Assembly: GCF_019056515.1 (NCBI RefSeq)
Contig: NZ_CP064873.1
Location: forward strand, 2,170,001-2,234,000
DNA length: 64,000 nt
Reading direction: 5' to 3'
From: Microbacterium paraoxydans
GTDB lineage: Bacteria > Actinomycetota > Actinomycetes > Actinomycetales > Microbacteriaceae
The notes below the pieces were generated by a model. It was not told where the DNA came from. It ran no database searches and saw only the letters and a program-made list of their open reading frames with translations. The position numbers and the translations under genes are program-made. This document shows positions 24,313 to 35,128 of the stretch, one piece after another (the stretch's first letter is position 1; each line of letters begins with the position of its first letter).

Positions 24313-25260
24313 CTAGGCGTCGAGAAGACGGAGGAGCCAGCCGCTCGGGCGCACCTGCGCCCCGGCGGCCTCGACGCGGGACTGCAGCTCGCGGTCACTG
24401 GTCACCGCGAGAACCGGCGACGCGCCCGCGACCCGGCGTTCGACCTCGGCCACGATCGCGTCGTCACCGGCGCCCTCCGCACGCACGACGTCCAGGGCTG
24501 AGCCCGCGACTCCCGCTTCTGCGGCCGCCGCATCTGCCGGCGATCCCCCCGCAGCGGCCTCCGCGATGTCCCGCGCACGGCCTTCCACGACGAGCGAGAC
24601 CTCCGGGAACCAGGCGTCCCCCGCGAGGCCGAGGTCGTCCGCGGGCACGGCCAGCCCGGTCAGACGATCGCGCAGTCGTGCGGCGGCTCCGGCGCGATCC
24701 TTCCACCAGCCGTCCGGCACCGAGCCCACGACATTGGCGGCGTCGACCACGACCACCGGGTGCGCCGAGAGCTGAGCCCGCAGCATCGGCCACGCCGCAC
24801 CGAAGCCGGGGTGCAGGGGCAACCCGTCCACGTCCTCGACGGGCACCCACGACAGCGCGACGCTCTCGGGGTCGCTGATCACGGGGTCGAACGGCGTCCG
24901 CACATCGGCTACGACGGTGGTGTACGACCAGATGCCGAGGTCGAGCACGCTCGTGAAGCGCGGCCGCACCGCGCCATCCGGCACTCCCGCCTCCTCCTGC
25001 GCCTCCCGCACGGCGCCCACGATGGCCGCCTCGCCCTCGTGCAGCGCGCCGCCGGGCAGGCCCCACGTGCCGCCGAAGTGGCTCCACGCCACGCGATGCT
25101 GCAGCAGGATGCCGCGCTCCGGGTCGACGGCGAGGAGACCGGCCGCACCGAAGCGCCCCCAGTACCGCTCACCGGTGTCCGCGACCACCCAGGCATCGCC
25201 CGGATCGCGGGGCCCCTCGGGGCGACGCGGTTCACCGGCGGCGGGAGGTACGACAGTCAC
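24313..25260 (-). CDS. Nudix hydrolase fused to a PIN/NYN-like domain
   Basis: A 315-residue two-domain protein. Residues 20-165 are a Nudix domain with box GGALHEGEAAIVGAVREAQEEAGV (G-x5-E-x7-REVQEEAG type, in two stretches). Residues about 168-315 read HPVVVVDAANVVGSVPDGWWKDRAGAAARL, then LVVEGRARDIAE and VLAVTSDRELQSRVEAAGAQVRPSGWLLRLL, resembling NYN/PIN nucleases with acidic residues DAAN and TSDREL. Together it could clean a nucleotide pool and cleave RNA. GTG at 25260 is the only plausible start and has no strong ribosome site. It is the last gene of the minus-strand block and sits 62 nt beyond der. Confidence 0.8.
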   Translation of the reverse strand: MTVVPPAAGEPRRPEGPRDPGDAWVVADTGERYWGRFGAAGLLAVDPERGILLQHRVAWSHFGGTWGLPGGALHEGEAAIVGAVREAQEEAGVPDGAVRPRFTSVLDLGIWSYTTVVADVRTPFDPVISDPESVALSWVPVEDVDGLPLHPGFGAAWPMLRAQLSAHPVVVVDAANVVGSVPDGWWKDRAGAAARLRDRLTGLAVPADDLGLAGDAWFPEVSLVVEGRARDIAEAAAGGSPADAAAAEAGVAGSALDVVRAEGAGDDAIVAEVERRVAGASPVLAVTSDRELQSRVEAAGAQVRPSGWLLRLLDA

Positions 25261-25322
25261 CCCCTCAGCTTTTCACAGCATCGGGGCTCCGGCGCCACCG
25301 CCGCGACATGCGCGGCAACGAG

Positions 25323-26843
25323 TCAGCGCTGGCGACGCTCCCGCACACGCATGTTGATGACGATCGGCGTGCCCTCGAACGGGTAGAGCTCGCGCAGGCG
25401 GCGCTGGATGAACCGGCGGTAGCCCGGGTCGAGGAAACCGGTCGTGAACAGCACGAACGTCGGCGGACGGGTCGAGGCCTGCGTCCCGAAGAGGATGCGC
25501 GGCTGCTTCCCGCCGCGCACCGGGTGCGGGTGCTCGGCGACGAGCTCGGCGAGGAACGCGTTGAACTTGCCGGTCGGGATGCGGCGGTCCCAGTTCTCCA
25601 GCGCCATCTCGAGCGCGGGGACGAGCTTGTCGAGGTGACGACCCGTCTTCGCCGAGATGTTGACCCGCGGGGCCCAGGCCACATGGGCGAGGTCCTGCTC
25701 GATCTCGCGCTCCAGGTAGCGGCGGCGGTCGGCGTTCTCCAGGTCGTCGTCGTTGAGGCGATCCCACTTGTTGAACGCCAGGACGAGCGCGCGACCGGAC
25801 TCGAGCACGAGGTCGATGATCCGCACGTCCTGCTCGCTGATCGACTCCGACACGTCGAGGACGACGATGGCGACCTCGGCCTTCTCCAGCGCGGCCGACG
25901 TGCGCAGCGACGCATAGAAGTCGGCGCCCTGCGCCATGTGCACGCGGCGACGGATACCGGCCGTGTCGACGAGGCGCCACATCTTGCCGCCGAGCTCCAC
26001 GACCTCGTCCACGGGGTCGCGCGTCGTGCCGGCGAGATCGTTGACGACCACACGCTCCTCCCCCGCGGCCTTGTTCAGCAGCGAGGACTTGCCGACGTTC
26101 GGGCGTCCGAGGATCGCGACGCGGCGCGGGCCGCCGATCTCCTGCTTCGCCACCGCGGAGATCTCCGGCAGCTTCGTCAGCACGGCGTCGAGGAGGTCGG
26201 CGACACCACGACCGTGGATCGCGGAGACCGGGTGCGGCTCCCCGAGACCGAGGTTCCACAGGGCGGCCGCTTCCGGCTCCTGACGCGCGTCGTCGATCTT
26301 GTTGGCGACGAGGAAGACCGGCTTGCCGCTCTTGCGCAGCAGCTTCACGACGTGCTCGTCGGTCGAGGTGGCGCCCACCATGGCGTCCACGACGAACAGC
26401 ACGACATCGGAGAGGTCGATCGCGACCTCGGCCTGCGCCGCGACCGAACGGTCGATGCCGCGGGCGTCGGGCTCCCAGCCGCCGGTGTCGACGACCGTGA
26501 AGCGGCGGTCGTTCCACTCGGCCTTGTACGTGACGCGGTCGCGGGTGACGCCGGGGGTGTCCTCCACGACCGCCTCGCGACGGCCGAGGATCCGGTTCAC
26601 GAGCGCGGACTTGCCCACGTTCGGCCGCCCGACGATCGCCACCACGGGGAGCGCAGGCAGGAACTCGATGCCGTCCTCGCCCAGCGCCACGCCGGCGAGG
26701 AGCGCGGCGTCCTCGTCGTCGAGTTCGTAGTCGGCGAGCCCGGCGCGCAGGGTCTCCGCGCGCTGCTCGGCGAGCTGGTCATCGATCTGCTCGAGCTTCT
26801 CGGCGAGCTGGTCGGGACCGCCTTCATATTCGTCGTCAGCCAC
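25323..26843 (-). CDS. der: Ribosome biogenesis GTPase Der (EngA)
   Basis: A 506-residue double GTPase for late 50S assembly. G1 motifs [13 protein letters not shown] (about residue 71) and [13 protein letters not shown] (about 245) mark the two G domains, with NKID and NKWD as the respective G4 motifs, followed by a KH-like C-terminal domain ending [29 protein letters not shown]. An acidic N-terminal extension of about 65 residues is usual in actinobacteria. The start overlaps the end of cmk by 8 bp, so it is translationally coupled; actinobacterial cmk-der pairing is standard. Confidence 0.97.
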   Translation of the reverse strand: MADDEYEGGPDQLAEKLEQIDDQLAEQRAETLRAGLADYELDDEDAALLAGVALGEDGIEFLPALPVVAIVGRPNVGKSALVNRILGRREAVVEDTPGVTRDRVTYKAEWNDRRFTVVDTGGWEPDARGIDRSVAAQAEVAIDLSDVVLFVVDAMVGATSTDEHVVKLLRKSGKPVFLVANKIDDARQEPEAAALWNLGLGEPHPVSAIHGRGVADLLDAVLTKLPEISAVAKQEIGGPRRVAILGRPNVGKSSLLNKAAGEERVVVNDLAGTTRDPVDEVVELGGKMWRLVDTAGIRRRVHMAQGADFYASLRTSAALEKAEVAIVVLDVSESISEQDVRIIDLVLESGRALVLAFNKWDRLNDDDLENADRRRYLEREIEQDLAHVAWAPRVNISAKTGRHLDKLVPALEMALENWDRRIPTGKFNAFLAELVAEHPHPVRGGKQPRILFGTQASTRPPTFVLFTTGFLDPGYRRFIQRRLRELYPFEGTPIVINMRVRERRQR

Positions 26844-27534
26844 GGTCTGCTCCTCGGAGTCGTTCGATCACCGAGAGGACGGCGTCGATGGTCTGGGGGA
26901 AATCGAGTGCGGTCGAGTCGACGACCTCCACGCCCTCCGCGGCGTTGAGGAAGTCGACGACCGCACTGTCGGAGGCGTCGCGCTTGTGCAGGGCATCCGC
27001 CACGGCGGCGGCGTTCTCGCCCGCGAGTTCGCCCGCGCGACGGGCGGCCCGCACCTCCGGTGCCGCGGTCAGCAGGATGCGCACGGGGGCATCCGGTGCC
27101 ACGACGGTCGTGATGTCGCGTCCTTCGACGACGACGGCCGGGTACGGCGCCTCGGCGACCAGCGCCCGGAAGAGCTCGTTGACCTGGGCGCGCACCTCCG
27201 GCACGCGGGCCACGCCGCTCACGGCACCGGACACGCGGGGTTCGCGGATCGCGTCCGTCACGTCGACGTCGCCGACGCGCACCGTGCGGTCGTCCGGATC
27301 GAGCCCGAGGCGGACGGGGAAGTCGGCGGCCGCGGCGCGCACGGCCTCAGCGTCGTCGGTGTCTGCACCGCGATCGAGCACATGCCAGGCGAGAGCCCGG
27401 TAGGCCGACCCGGTGTCGAGGTAGCCGAAGCCCTCGCGACGCGCGATCGCCTTGGAGACGCTCGACTTCCCGGACCCGGCGGGCCCGTCGATGGCGATGA
27501 ACTTCGTGGCGGAGATGGTGGAGGTGTCAGTCAT
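26836..27534 (-). CDS. cmk: Cytidylate kinase
   Basis: A 232-residue (d)CMP kinase making CDP/dCDP from CMP with ATP. The P-loop [17 protein letters not shown] is at about 13-28, followed by [13 protein letters not shown] and the family signature [19 protein letters not shown] at about 140. ATG 27534 overlaps the tyrA stop by 8 bp; a longer open frame further upstream is only the tyrA antiframe. Between tyrA and der, this is the usual actinobacterial order. Confidence 0.97.
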   Translation of the reverse strand: MTDTSTISATKFIAIDGPAGSGKSSVSKAIARREGFGYLDTGSAYRALAWHVLDRGADTDDAEAVRAAAADFPVRLGLDPDDRTVRVGDVDVTDAIREPRVSGAVSGVARVPEVRAQVNELFRALVAEAPYPAVVVEGRDITTVVAPDAPVRILLTAAPEVRAARRAGELAGENAAAVADALHKRDASDSAVVDFLNAAEGVEVVDSTALDFPQTIDAVLSVIERLRGADRG

Positions 27535-28663
27535 TGGTGTTCCCTGCGATGCGCCAGCCGCGTTCCTGGAGCCCGGTGATCGCGCCGTGCAGCGCCGCGG
27601 GGTCGACACTGATCTCGGCGAGGCCGAACTGCGCGCCCGGAGAGTGCTCCAGTCGCAGGTCCTCGACGTTGACGCCCAGCTCGCCGAGCTCGCCGAACAG
27701 GCGACCCAGCTGACCGGCGGTGTCGTCGACCATGACGACCAGTGTCTCGAAGCGTCGGTTCTGCCCGTGCTTGCCGGGAAGGCGCTCGACGCCGTCGTTG
27801 CCCTGGCGGATGGTCTCGGCGAGCACGCGTCGGGCACCCGGGGCCCCGGGAGCGCGCAGCGCGTCGGCGACCTCGCTCAGGTCGGTCGCGAGCGCGTCGA
27901 GGATCTCGACGACGGGACCGGCGTTGGCCCCGAGGATCTGCACCCACAGTTCCGGAGCGGACGCGGCGATGCGCGTCGTGTCTCGCACGCCCTGCCCGGC
28001 CAGGCGGAGAGCGCCCTCCTCGGCCCCGGCCAGACGACCGGCGAGGAGGCTCGCGACGACCTGCGGCACGTGCGAGGTGAGGGCGACGGAGCGGTCGTGC
28101 TCCTCCGGAGTCATCTCCAGCGGCATCGCGCCGACGTCGAGGGCCAGCGCCTCGACCAGCGCGAGGTCGCGCGCGGTGGTGTCCTCGTCGCGGCACACGA
28201 CCCACGGCCGGCCGATGAAGAGATCGGCCCTGGCCGAGATCGCCCCGCCGCGCTCCCGACCGGCGAGCGGGTGCGAGCCGATGTAGCGGGCGAGGTTCAC
28301 GCCCCGCTCCCGGAGTGTGCGGAACGGCTCGAGCTTCACGCTCGCGACATCGGTCACGACGGCGTCGGGGTACCGCTCGAGCTCGGCCTGGATCACGTCG
28401 GCGGTCACGTCCGGCGGCACGGCCACGACGACGAGCACCGGGGCGTCGTCATCCTGCGGAAGGCGTCCGGCGCCGTAGTCGACGGCGAGGCGCAGCTGCG
28501 CAGGGGACGCGTCGGTGAGGACGACGTCGATGCCCTTCGCACGCAGGGCATGGCCGACGCTGGCACCGAGCAGCCCGGCGCCGACGATGCGCACGGTGCC
28601 GGACAGACGCGGCGCCACGGCACCGCTCTTCCGCGCCGCGGGCGCACTCGTCGTCTGGGTCAT
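27527..28663 (-). CDS. tyrA: Prephenate dehydrogenase
   Basis: A 378-residue TyrA converting prephenate to 4-hydroxyphenylpyruvate with NAD(P)+. The N-terminal Rossmann fold is [21 protein letters not shown] near 24-44, and the catalytic region has [13 protein letters not shown], with the key His, and [13 protein letters not shown]. The C-terminal 75 residues ([35 protein letters not shown] in parts) form an ACT domain, likely for tyrosine feedback. Overlaps: 4 bp with rluB upstream and 8 bp with cmk downstream. Confidence 0.95.
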   Translation of the reverse strand: MTQTTSAPAARKSGAVAPRLSGTVRIVGAGLLGASVGHALRAKGIDVVLTDASPAQLRLAVDYGAGRLPQDDDAPVLVVVAVPPDVTADVIQAELERYPDAVVTDVASVKLEPFRTLRERGVNLARYIGSHPLAGRERGGAISARADLFIGRPWVVCRDEDTTARDLALVEALALDVGAMPLEMTPEEHDRSVALTSHVPQVVASLLAGRLAGAEEGALRLAGQGVRDTTRIAASAPELWVQILGANAGPVVEILDALATDLSEVADALRAPGAPGARRVLAETIRQGNDGVERLPGKHGQNRRFETLVVMVDDTAGQLGRLFGELGELGVNVEDLRLEHSPGAQFGLAEISVDPAALHGAITGLQERGWRIAGNTND

Positions 28664-29457
28664 TCGCTCTCCTGCTCGCCTGGCGCCTCGGCGACACCGG
28701 ATTCCCGGCGCGCGAGAGTCAGCAGCGCGCCGAGTTCGATTTTACTCAGTTCCCGCGTCCGGCCCGCCGGGAGGGTTCCCAGGTGCAACGGACCGAACTG
28801 CCGCCGCACGAGTTCCGTGACCGGATGGCCGACCGCGGCCATCATCCGGCGCACGATCCGGTTGCGGCCGGAGTGCAGCGTGAGCTCCACGAGGCTCGAG
28901 CCGCGCGACGTGTCCAGCAGCCGAGCCTTGTCGGCGGCGATGGGGCCGTCCTCCAGCTCGATGCCCTTCGTGAGCTTCGAGATGGTCTGCGCCGTCACGC
29001 TCCCCTCGACCTTCGCGATGTAGACCTTGGTGACGCCGAAGGAGGGATGCGCGAGGACGTGCGCGAGCTCGCCGTCGTTGGTGAGCAGCAGCAGTCCGCT
29101 GGTCTCGGCGTCCAGACGCCCGACGTTGTACAGCCGCTCCTCGTAGTCCTTCGTGAAGCGTCGGAGATCGGGGCGTCCGCTCTCGTCGCGCATGCTGCTG
29201 ACCACACCCGTCGGCTTGTTCAACATCACGTACCGCTTGGACACGTCGAGCTGCACCGCGGTGCCGTCCACGTCCACGAGGTCCCGCTCCGGGTCGATGC
29301 GGCGGCCGAGCTCGGTGACCACCTGGCCGTTCACCCGGATGCGTCCCTCGACGATGTACTGCTCGACGACCCGACGGGAGGCGACACCAGCCGCGGCGAG
29401 CACCTTCTGCAGTCGCACGCCCTCGGGGGCGCTGGAATCGTGGGCGTCGGTGGTCAT
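28660..29457 (-). CDS. rluB: 23S rRNA pseudouridine synthase (RluB family)
   Basis: A 265-residue RsuA/RluB-type enzyme. The N-terminal S4 domain is RLQKVLAAAGVASRRVVEQYI (in part, near 17-37) and the catalytic Asp is in VGRLDAETSGLLLLTNDGEL near 115, followed by KVYIAKVEG and the GRNRIVRRMMAAVGHPV motif. RluB modifies U2605-equivalent of 23S rRNA. It sits between scpB and tyrA with 4-bp overlaps on both sides, a conserved actinobacterial arrangement. Confidence 0.95.
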   Translation of the reverse strand: MTTDAHDSSAPEGVRLQKVLAAAGVASRRVVEQYIVEGRIRVNGQVVTELGRRIDPERDLVDVDGTAVQLDVSKRYVMLNKPTGVVSSMRDESGRPDLRRFTKDYEERLYNVGRLDAETSGLLLLTNDGELAHVLAHPSFGVTKVYIAKVEGSVTAQTISKLTKGIELEDGPIAADKARLLDTSRGSSLVELTLHSGRNRIVRRMMAAVGHPVTELVRRQFGPLHLGTLPAGRTRELSKIELGALLTLARRESGVAEAPGEQESE

Positions 29458-30077
29458 CGGACCGTCCCTTCGTCGAAGCCGTCGGCGCCGTCGTCGAGGA
29501 GCGGCGAGATCGGCGGAAGCTCATCCAGAGAGTTGATGCCGAGATGCTGGAGGAGTGCATCGGTTGTGCCGTAGTTGATCGCGCCGGTCTCGGAATCGGC
29601 GAACAGTTCGGTGATCAGCCCCCGCGCGAGGAGGGTGCGGACCACGGAGTCGACGTTGACCGCGCGGATCGAGGCCACCTGGCTCCGGGTCACCGGCTGC
29701 TTGTACGCGATCACCGCGAGCGTCTCCAGCGCCGCCTGGGAGAGCCGGGCCGGCGCCTGACCGCCGACGAACTCCGCCACGACCGGATCGAGGTCCTCGC
29801 GGACGTAGAGCCGCCATCCACCGCCGACCTCCCGCAGTTCGAAGCCGCGCCGCGGACCCGCGCCTCGACCGTCGTAGTCCTCGACCAGCGACTCGACCGT
29901 CTGCCGGACGGCGGGCACCGGCGCGCCGACCGCGGCGGCGAGGGCCACCAGGCCGATCGGCTCGTCGACGATGAAGAGGATCGCCTCCACACGCTCGCTG
30001 AGCGGCAGCTCGGAACCCGTCGCGGCGTCGGGCTCGTCGGGGAGGCCGGTCTCTGCCGCGGTCACGTCATCGGTCAT
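29454..30077 (-). CDS. scpB: Segregation and condensation protein B
   Basis: A 207-residue winged-helix subunit of the SMC-ScpAB condensin that compacts the origin region. After an acidic 25-residue lead come LSERVEAILFIVDEPIGLVALAAAVG and the two winged helices, with LSQAALETLAVIAYKQPVTRSQVASIR and the ending INYGTTDALLQHLGI characteristic of ScpB. It overlaps scpA by 11 bp and rluB by 4 bp. Confidence 0.96.
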   Translation of the reverse strand: MTDDVTAAETGLPDEPDAATGSELPLSERVEAILFIVDEPIGLVALAAAVGAPVPAVRQTVESLVEDYDGRGAGPRRGFELREVGGGWRLYVREDLDPVVAEFVGGQAPARLSQAALETLAVIAYKQPVTRSQVASIRAVNVDSVVRTLLARGLITELFADSETGAINYGTTDALLQHLGINSLDELPPISPLLDDGADGFDEGTVR

Positions 30078-30939
30078 AGTCGGCCCCCAGGGTCGCGAGT
30101 GTCTCGTCCGACCAGGAGTCGGCGGCCCAGCGGAGGGTGAGCTCCCCGAGCGGTTCCAGTTGTTCGAAGGAGAGCGCCGCGTGGCGGTACAGCTCCAACA
30201 CCGAGATGAAGCGGGCCACGACGATACCCGGCTCCGAGACGCCCGCGACCAGCTCGCGGAAGCTCAGCGACTCGGTGCCGCGCAGCAGCGTGACGACGAT
30301 CGCGGCCTGCTCGCGGATGCTGACCAAGGGCGCATGCAAGTGGTCGAGTCCGACGTGCGGGATCTCCTTCGGCGCAAAGGCCAGCAGCGCCAGCGCCGCG
30401 AAGTCGTCGGGCGTGAGCGACCAGACGAGCTCTGGTGTCTGCTTCCGGTGCTTCTCCTCCAGCGGTACCGCACGCACATGACGGCGGTCCTCCCGCTGCA
30501 GGCACCGCGAGAACCATGCGGAGACCTCTTTGAACGCGCGGTACTGCAGGAGACGGGCGAAGAGCAGGTCGCGCGCTTCGAGCAGGGCGACGGCCTCGGC
30601 GTCGACGAGCTCGCCCTGCGGCAGCAGGCCCGCCACCTTCATGTCGAGCAGGGTCGCGGCGACGACGAGGAACTCCGACGCCTGGTCGAGCTCCTCCTCG
30701 TCCTCCAGGTCGGCGAGGTACGCGATGAACTCGTTGGTGACGGCGCTCAGCGACACCTCGGTGATGTCCATCTCGTGCTTCGAGATGAGGTTCAGCAGGA
30801 GGTCGAAGGGGCCGTCGAAGTTGGACAGCGAGACGCGGAACCCAGCGGCATCGTCGGCGGAGGACGGCTCCGCGGTGTCGATCGCCTCGGCGGGTGCCGG
30901 GACCTCAGCGGTACCGAGCTCGTCAGGCGACGGCGCCAC
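30067..30939 (-). CDS. scpA: Segregation and condensation protein A (kleisin)
   Basis: A 290-residue kleisin bridging SMC heads. The N-terminal kleisin signature is FRVSLSNFDGPFDLLLNLISKHEMDITEVSL (in parts, near 31-60), with the DQASEFLVVAATLLDMKVAGLLP helix following and a C-terminal winged helix ending FEQLEPLGELTLRWA. ATG 30939 is preceded by the parA 3' end, overlapping by 17 bp. With parA and scpB it forms the segregation part of the operon. Confidence 0.96.
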   Translation of the reverse strand: MAPSPDELGTAEVPAPAEAIDTAEPSSADDAAGFRVSLSNFDGPFDLLLNLISKHEMDITEVSLSAVTNEFIAYLADLEDEEELDQASEFLVVAATLLDMKVAGLLPQGELVDAEAVALLEARDLLFARLLQYRAFKEVSAWFSRCLQREDRRHVRAVPLEEKHRKQTPELVWSLTPDDFAALALLAFAPKEIPHVGLDHLHAPLVSIREQAAIVVTLLRGTESLSFRELVAGVSEPGIVVARFISVLELYRHAALSFEQLEPLGELTLRWAADSWSDETLATLGADYDR

Positions 30940-31813
30940 GGGCGACCAGCTCCCTGGCCAGCCGCAGGTATGCCTGTGCGGCCGCGTGCTCCGGAGCGAA
31001 CTCGGTGATCGGGACCCCCGAGACCGACGCGTCCGGGAACTTCACGGTGCGGCCGATGACGGTCTCCAGCACGTCGTCGCCGAACGCCTCCACGACGCGC
31101 TCCAGCACCTCGCGCGAGTGCAGCGTGCGCGGGTCGTACATCGTCGCCAGCAGGCCGTCCATCTCGATGGAGGGGTTGAGCCGGTCGCGGACCTTGTCGA
31201 TGGTCTCGATGAGGAGCGCGACACCGCGGAGCGCGAAGAACTCGCACTCGAGCGGGATGATGACGCCGTGCGCCGCCGTCAGCGCGTTCACGGTCAGCAG
31301 ACCGAGCGACGGCTGGCAGTCGATGAGGATGACGTCGTACTCCCCCGCCACCTGGCGCAGCACGCGGGCGAGGATCGTCTCGCGGGCGACCTCGTTGACG
31401 AGGTGCACCTCCGCGGCGGAGAGGTCGATGTTCGCGGGAAGGACGTCGAGACCGGGCACGTTCGAGTGCACGATCGCGTCGTGCGCATCGCGCTTCGTGT
31501 CGAGCAGGAGGTCGTAGACCGTCGGGACGTCGTGTGTCTGGATGCCGAGACCGGCGGACAGCGCGCCCTGCGGGTCGAAGTCCACGGCGAGCACCTTGCG
31601 GCCGTACTCCGCGAGCGCGGCGGCGAGGTTGATGGAGGTCGTCGTCTTGCCGACGCCGCCCTTCTGGTTGCAGAGCGCGATGATGCGGGCCGGGCCGTGC
31701 GACTTCAGAGGCGCCGGGATCGGGAAGCCCTGGTACGGACGGCCGGTGGGTCCCATGGGGGTGTCGTCGGCCTTCTGCGCCTTCGCCCTGGACTTCGCCA
31801 CTTTCTCAGCCAC
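30923..31813 (-). CDS. ParA/MinD-family ATPase
   Basis: A 296-residue Walker-type ATPase. The deviant Walker A is ALCNQKGGVGKTTTSINLAA near 45-64, Walker A' is VDFDPQGALSAGLG, and DCQPSLGLLTVNAL follows. This is the xerD-scpA-linked ParA paralogue of actinobacteria, distinct from the parAB at the origin; its role is assumed to be in chromosome or cargo positioning. The GTG at 31813 has GGAG about 6 nt upstream. A strong -10 TACAAT (31843-31848) makes it the likely first gene of a parA-scpA-scpB-rluB-tyrA-cmk-der transcript, separated from xerD by 100 nt. Confidence 0.93.
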   Translation of the reverse strand: MAEKVAKSRAKAQKADDTPMGPTGRPYQGFPIPAPLKSHGPARIIALCNQKGGVGKTTTSINLAAALAEYGRKVLAVDFDPQGALSAGLGIQTHDVPTVYDLLLDTKRDAHDAIVHSNVPGLDVLPANIDLSAAEVHLVNEVARETILARVLRQVAGEYDVILIDCQPSLGLLTVNALTAAHGVIIPLECEFFALRGVALLIETIDKVRDRLNPSIEMDGLLATMYDPRTLHSREVLERVVEAFGDDVLETVIGRTVKFPDASVSGVPITEFAPEHAAAQAYLRLARELVARGAVA

Positions 31814-31913
31814 CGGTTCTCCTGCTCCTTCGTGCTTGCTCGATTGTAGCCGCCCAGCGTTCCCCAGCCGGCTCGGCGCGCGGCGGTCCCGGTACCGGCC
31901 GCGGCCTGCGCGG

Positions 31914-32816
31914 TCAGCGCGCCCGGGGATGAGAGGTCGCGTAGATGTCGCGGAGGGCGTCCACCGACACATGCGTGTAGATCTGCGTCGTCGCGACCGA
32001 GGAGTGCCCCAGCAGCTCCTGCACCACCCGCACGTCGGCACCGCCCTGCAGGAGGTGCGTCGCGAACGAGTGGCGCAGCGTGTGCGGGGAGACCTCGGTC
32101 GTGAGCTGTGCGCGCTCCGCGGCGGAACGGATCACCAGCCAGGCGCTCTGTCGCGAGAGCGGGGCACCGCGTGCGCCGAGGAAGAGCCGGGCCGATGCGC
32201 GGCCCTTCGCCGCGAGCTCCGGGCGAACCCGGGTGAGGTAGGCGTCGACGGCGGCACGGGCGTACGACCCCACCGGGACGATGCGCTCCTTCGAGCCCTT
32301 GCCCCGCAGGCGCAGCACCTCGCCGTGCGCCATGTCGTCGACGTCGAGCCCGACCGCCTCCGACACCCGGGCGCCCGTGGCGTAGAGGAGCTCCAGGAGC
32401 GCCCGGTCGCGGATGCCGAGCGGCTCCTCGGCCGACGGCGCGGCGAGCAGCCGCTCCACCTGGTCGATCGTGAGCGCTTTCGGCAGCGGGCGCGGGGTCT
32501 TGGGCGGGCGGAGCCGTCCGGTCGGATCGTCCGCCTCGATGCCCTCACGGGCGAGGAACCGGTGCCAGCCGCGCACCGAGGACTGCAGGCGCGCCAGACT
32601 CGTCGCGGCCGGGGGCGGCTCCGCCGAGGCGCGGTCGACGATGAAGCGGTCGACGACGGCGGGCGTGATGTCCGCCGTGTCGTCGATCCCCTCCGCCGTG
32701 AGCCAGTCCCGGTAGCCCTCGAGGTCCCGCCGGTAGGCGCCGACCGTGTGCGCGCTGAGCCCGCGCTCGATCGTGACGTGACGCAGATACGCGTCGAGAG
32801 CGCGATCGAGCTGCAT
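31914..32816 (-). CDS. xerD: Site-specific tyrosine recombinase XerD
   Basis: A 300-residue tyrosine recombinase resolving chromosome dimers at dif with XerC. The N-terminal SAM-like domain is [19 protein letters not shown]. The catalytic residues are visible in [13 protein letters not shown] (Arg), the Lys region [26 protein letters not shown] (His-x-x-Arg), [15 protein letters not shown] (His and Tyr). It starts 2 nt after the Nudix gene stop. No att sites or phage genes accompany it, so it is the housekeeping enzyme and not an integrase. Confidence 0.95.
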   Translation of the reverse strand: MQLDRALDAYLRHVTIERGLSAHTVGAYRRDLEGYRDWLTAEGIDDTADITPAVVDRFIVDRASAEPPPAATSLARLQSSVRGWHRFLAREGIEADDPTGRLRPPKTPRPLPKALTIDQVERLLAAPSAEEPLGIRDRALLELLYATGARVSEAVGLDVDDMAHGEVLRLRGKGSKERIVPVGSYARAAVDAYLTRVRPELAAKGRASARLFLGARGAPLSRQSAWLVIRSAAERAQLTTEVSPHTLRHSFATHLLQGGADVRVVQELLGHSSVATTQIYTHVSVDALRDIYATSHPRAR

Positions 32817-32818
32817 GC

Positions 32819-33407
32819 TCAGCTCCGGTCGCGCAGCCTCTGCGCGGTCGCCAGCACGCCGAGCGCGAGGATGCCGTTGCGCAGGCGTCCCGCCAGGACT
32901 CCGGCGACCGCCTCCTCGAGGGGAAGCCAGGCGAGACGGATGTCCGCCTCCTCGTCTTCGCGGGCGTGCGCGGCCGCGGCGGCGGTGAGCCCCGTCGCGA
33001 GGAACACCTGGATGAGCTCGTCGTTGCCTCCCGGCGTCGTCCACGACGACACCAGGGGCTCCCAGTGCGCGGCGACGAGGTCGGCCTCCTCCGCGAGCTC
33101 GCGACGGGCGGCCGCCACGGGCTCCTCCCCCGCGATGTCGAGGAGGCCGGCCGGCAGCTCCCAGTCGCGGTGGCGGATCGGGTGACGGTACTGCTGGATG
33201 AGCAGCACCCGTCCCTCGTCGTCCAGCGCGAGGATCGCGACGGCCCCGGGGTGGGCGACGTACTGTCGCACGATCTCGCCCTCGCCGTAGCGGACCCGGT
33301 CGGAGCGCACGTCCCAGACGCGCCCCTCGTAAACGAGGTCGCTGCTCACGACCTCCGGCTCGAAGGGCTCGTCGCGCAGCGGCTCCGCGACGGCCGGCGC
33401 CTCCGAC

Positions 33408-33415
<8 letters not shown>
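32819..33415 (-). CDS. Nudix hydrolase, ADP-ribose pyrophosphatase type
   Basis: A 198-residue Nudix enzyme. [24 protein letters not shown] near 75-98 and the Nudix box with [12 protein letters not shown] at about 107-118 fit the ADP-ribose/NDP-sugar pyrophosphatase subgroup (YQYRH and E-PAG motifs). It hydrolyses ADP-ribose to AMP and ribose-5-phosphate. It starts inside the end of pyrG (8-bp overlap), a conserved actinobacterial order pyrG-nudix-xerD. Confidence 0.93.
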
Positions 33416-35102
<1,687 letters not shown>

Positions 35103-35128
35103 CACGGGCTTCTATCCTAACAGTTCAT

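Noticed and set aside
31914..32816. XerD as a phage or island integrase
   Set aside because: It sits in the conserved pyrG-nudix-xerD-parA-scpA block with no attachment sites or phage genes.
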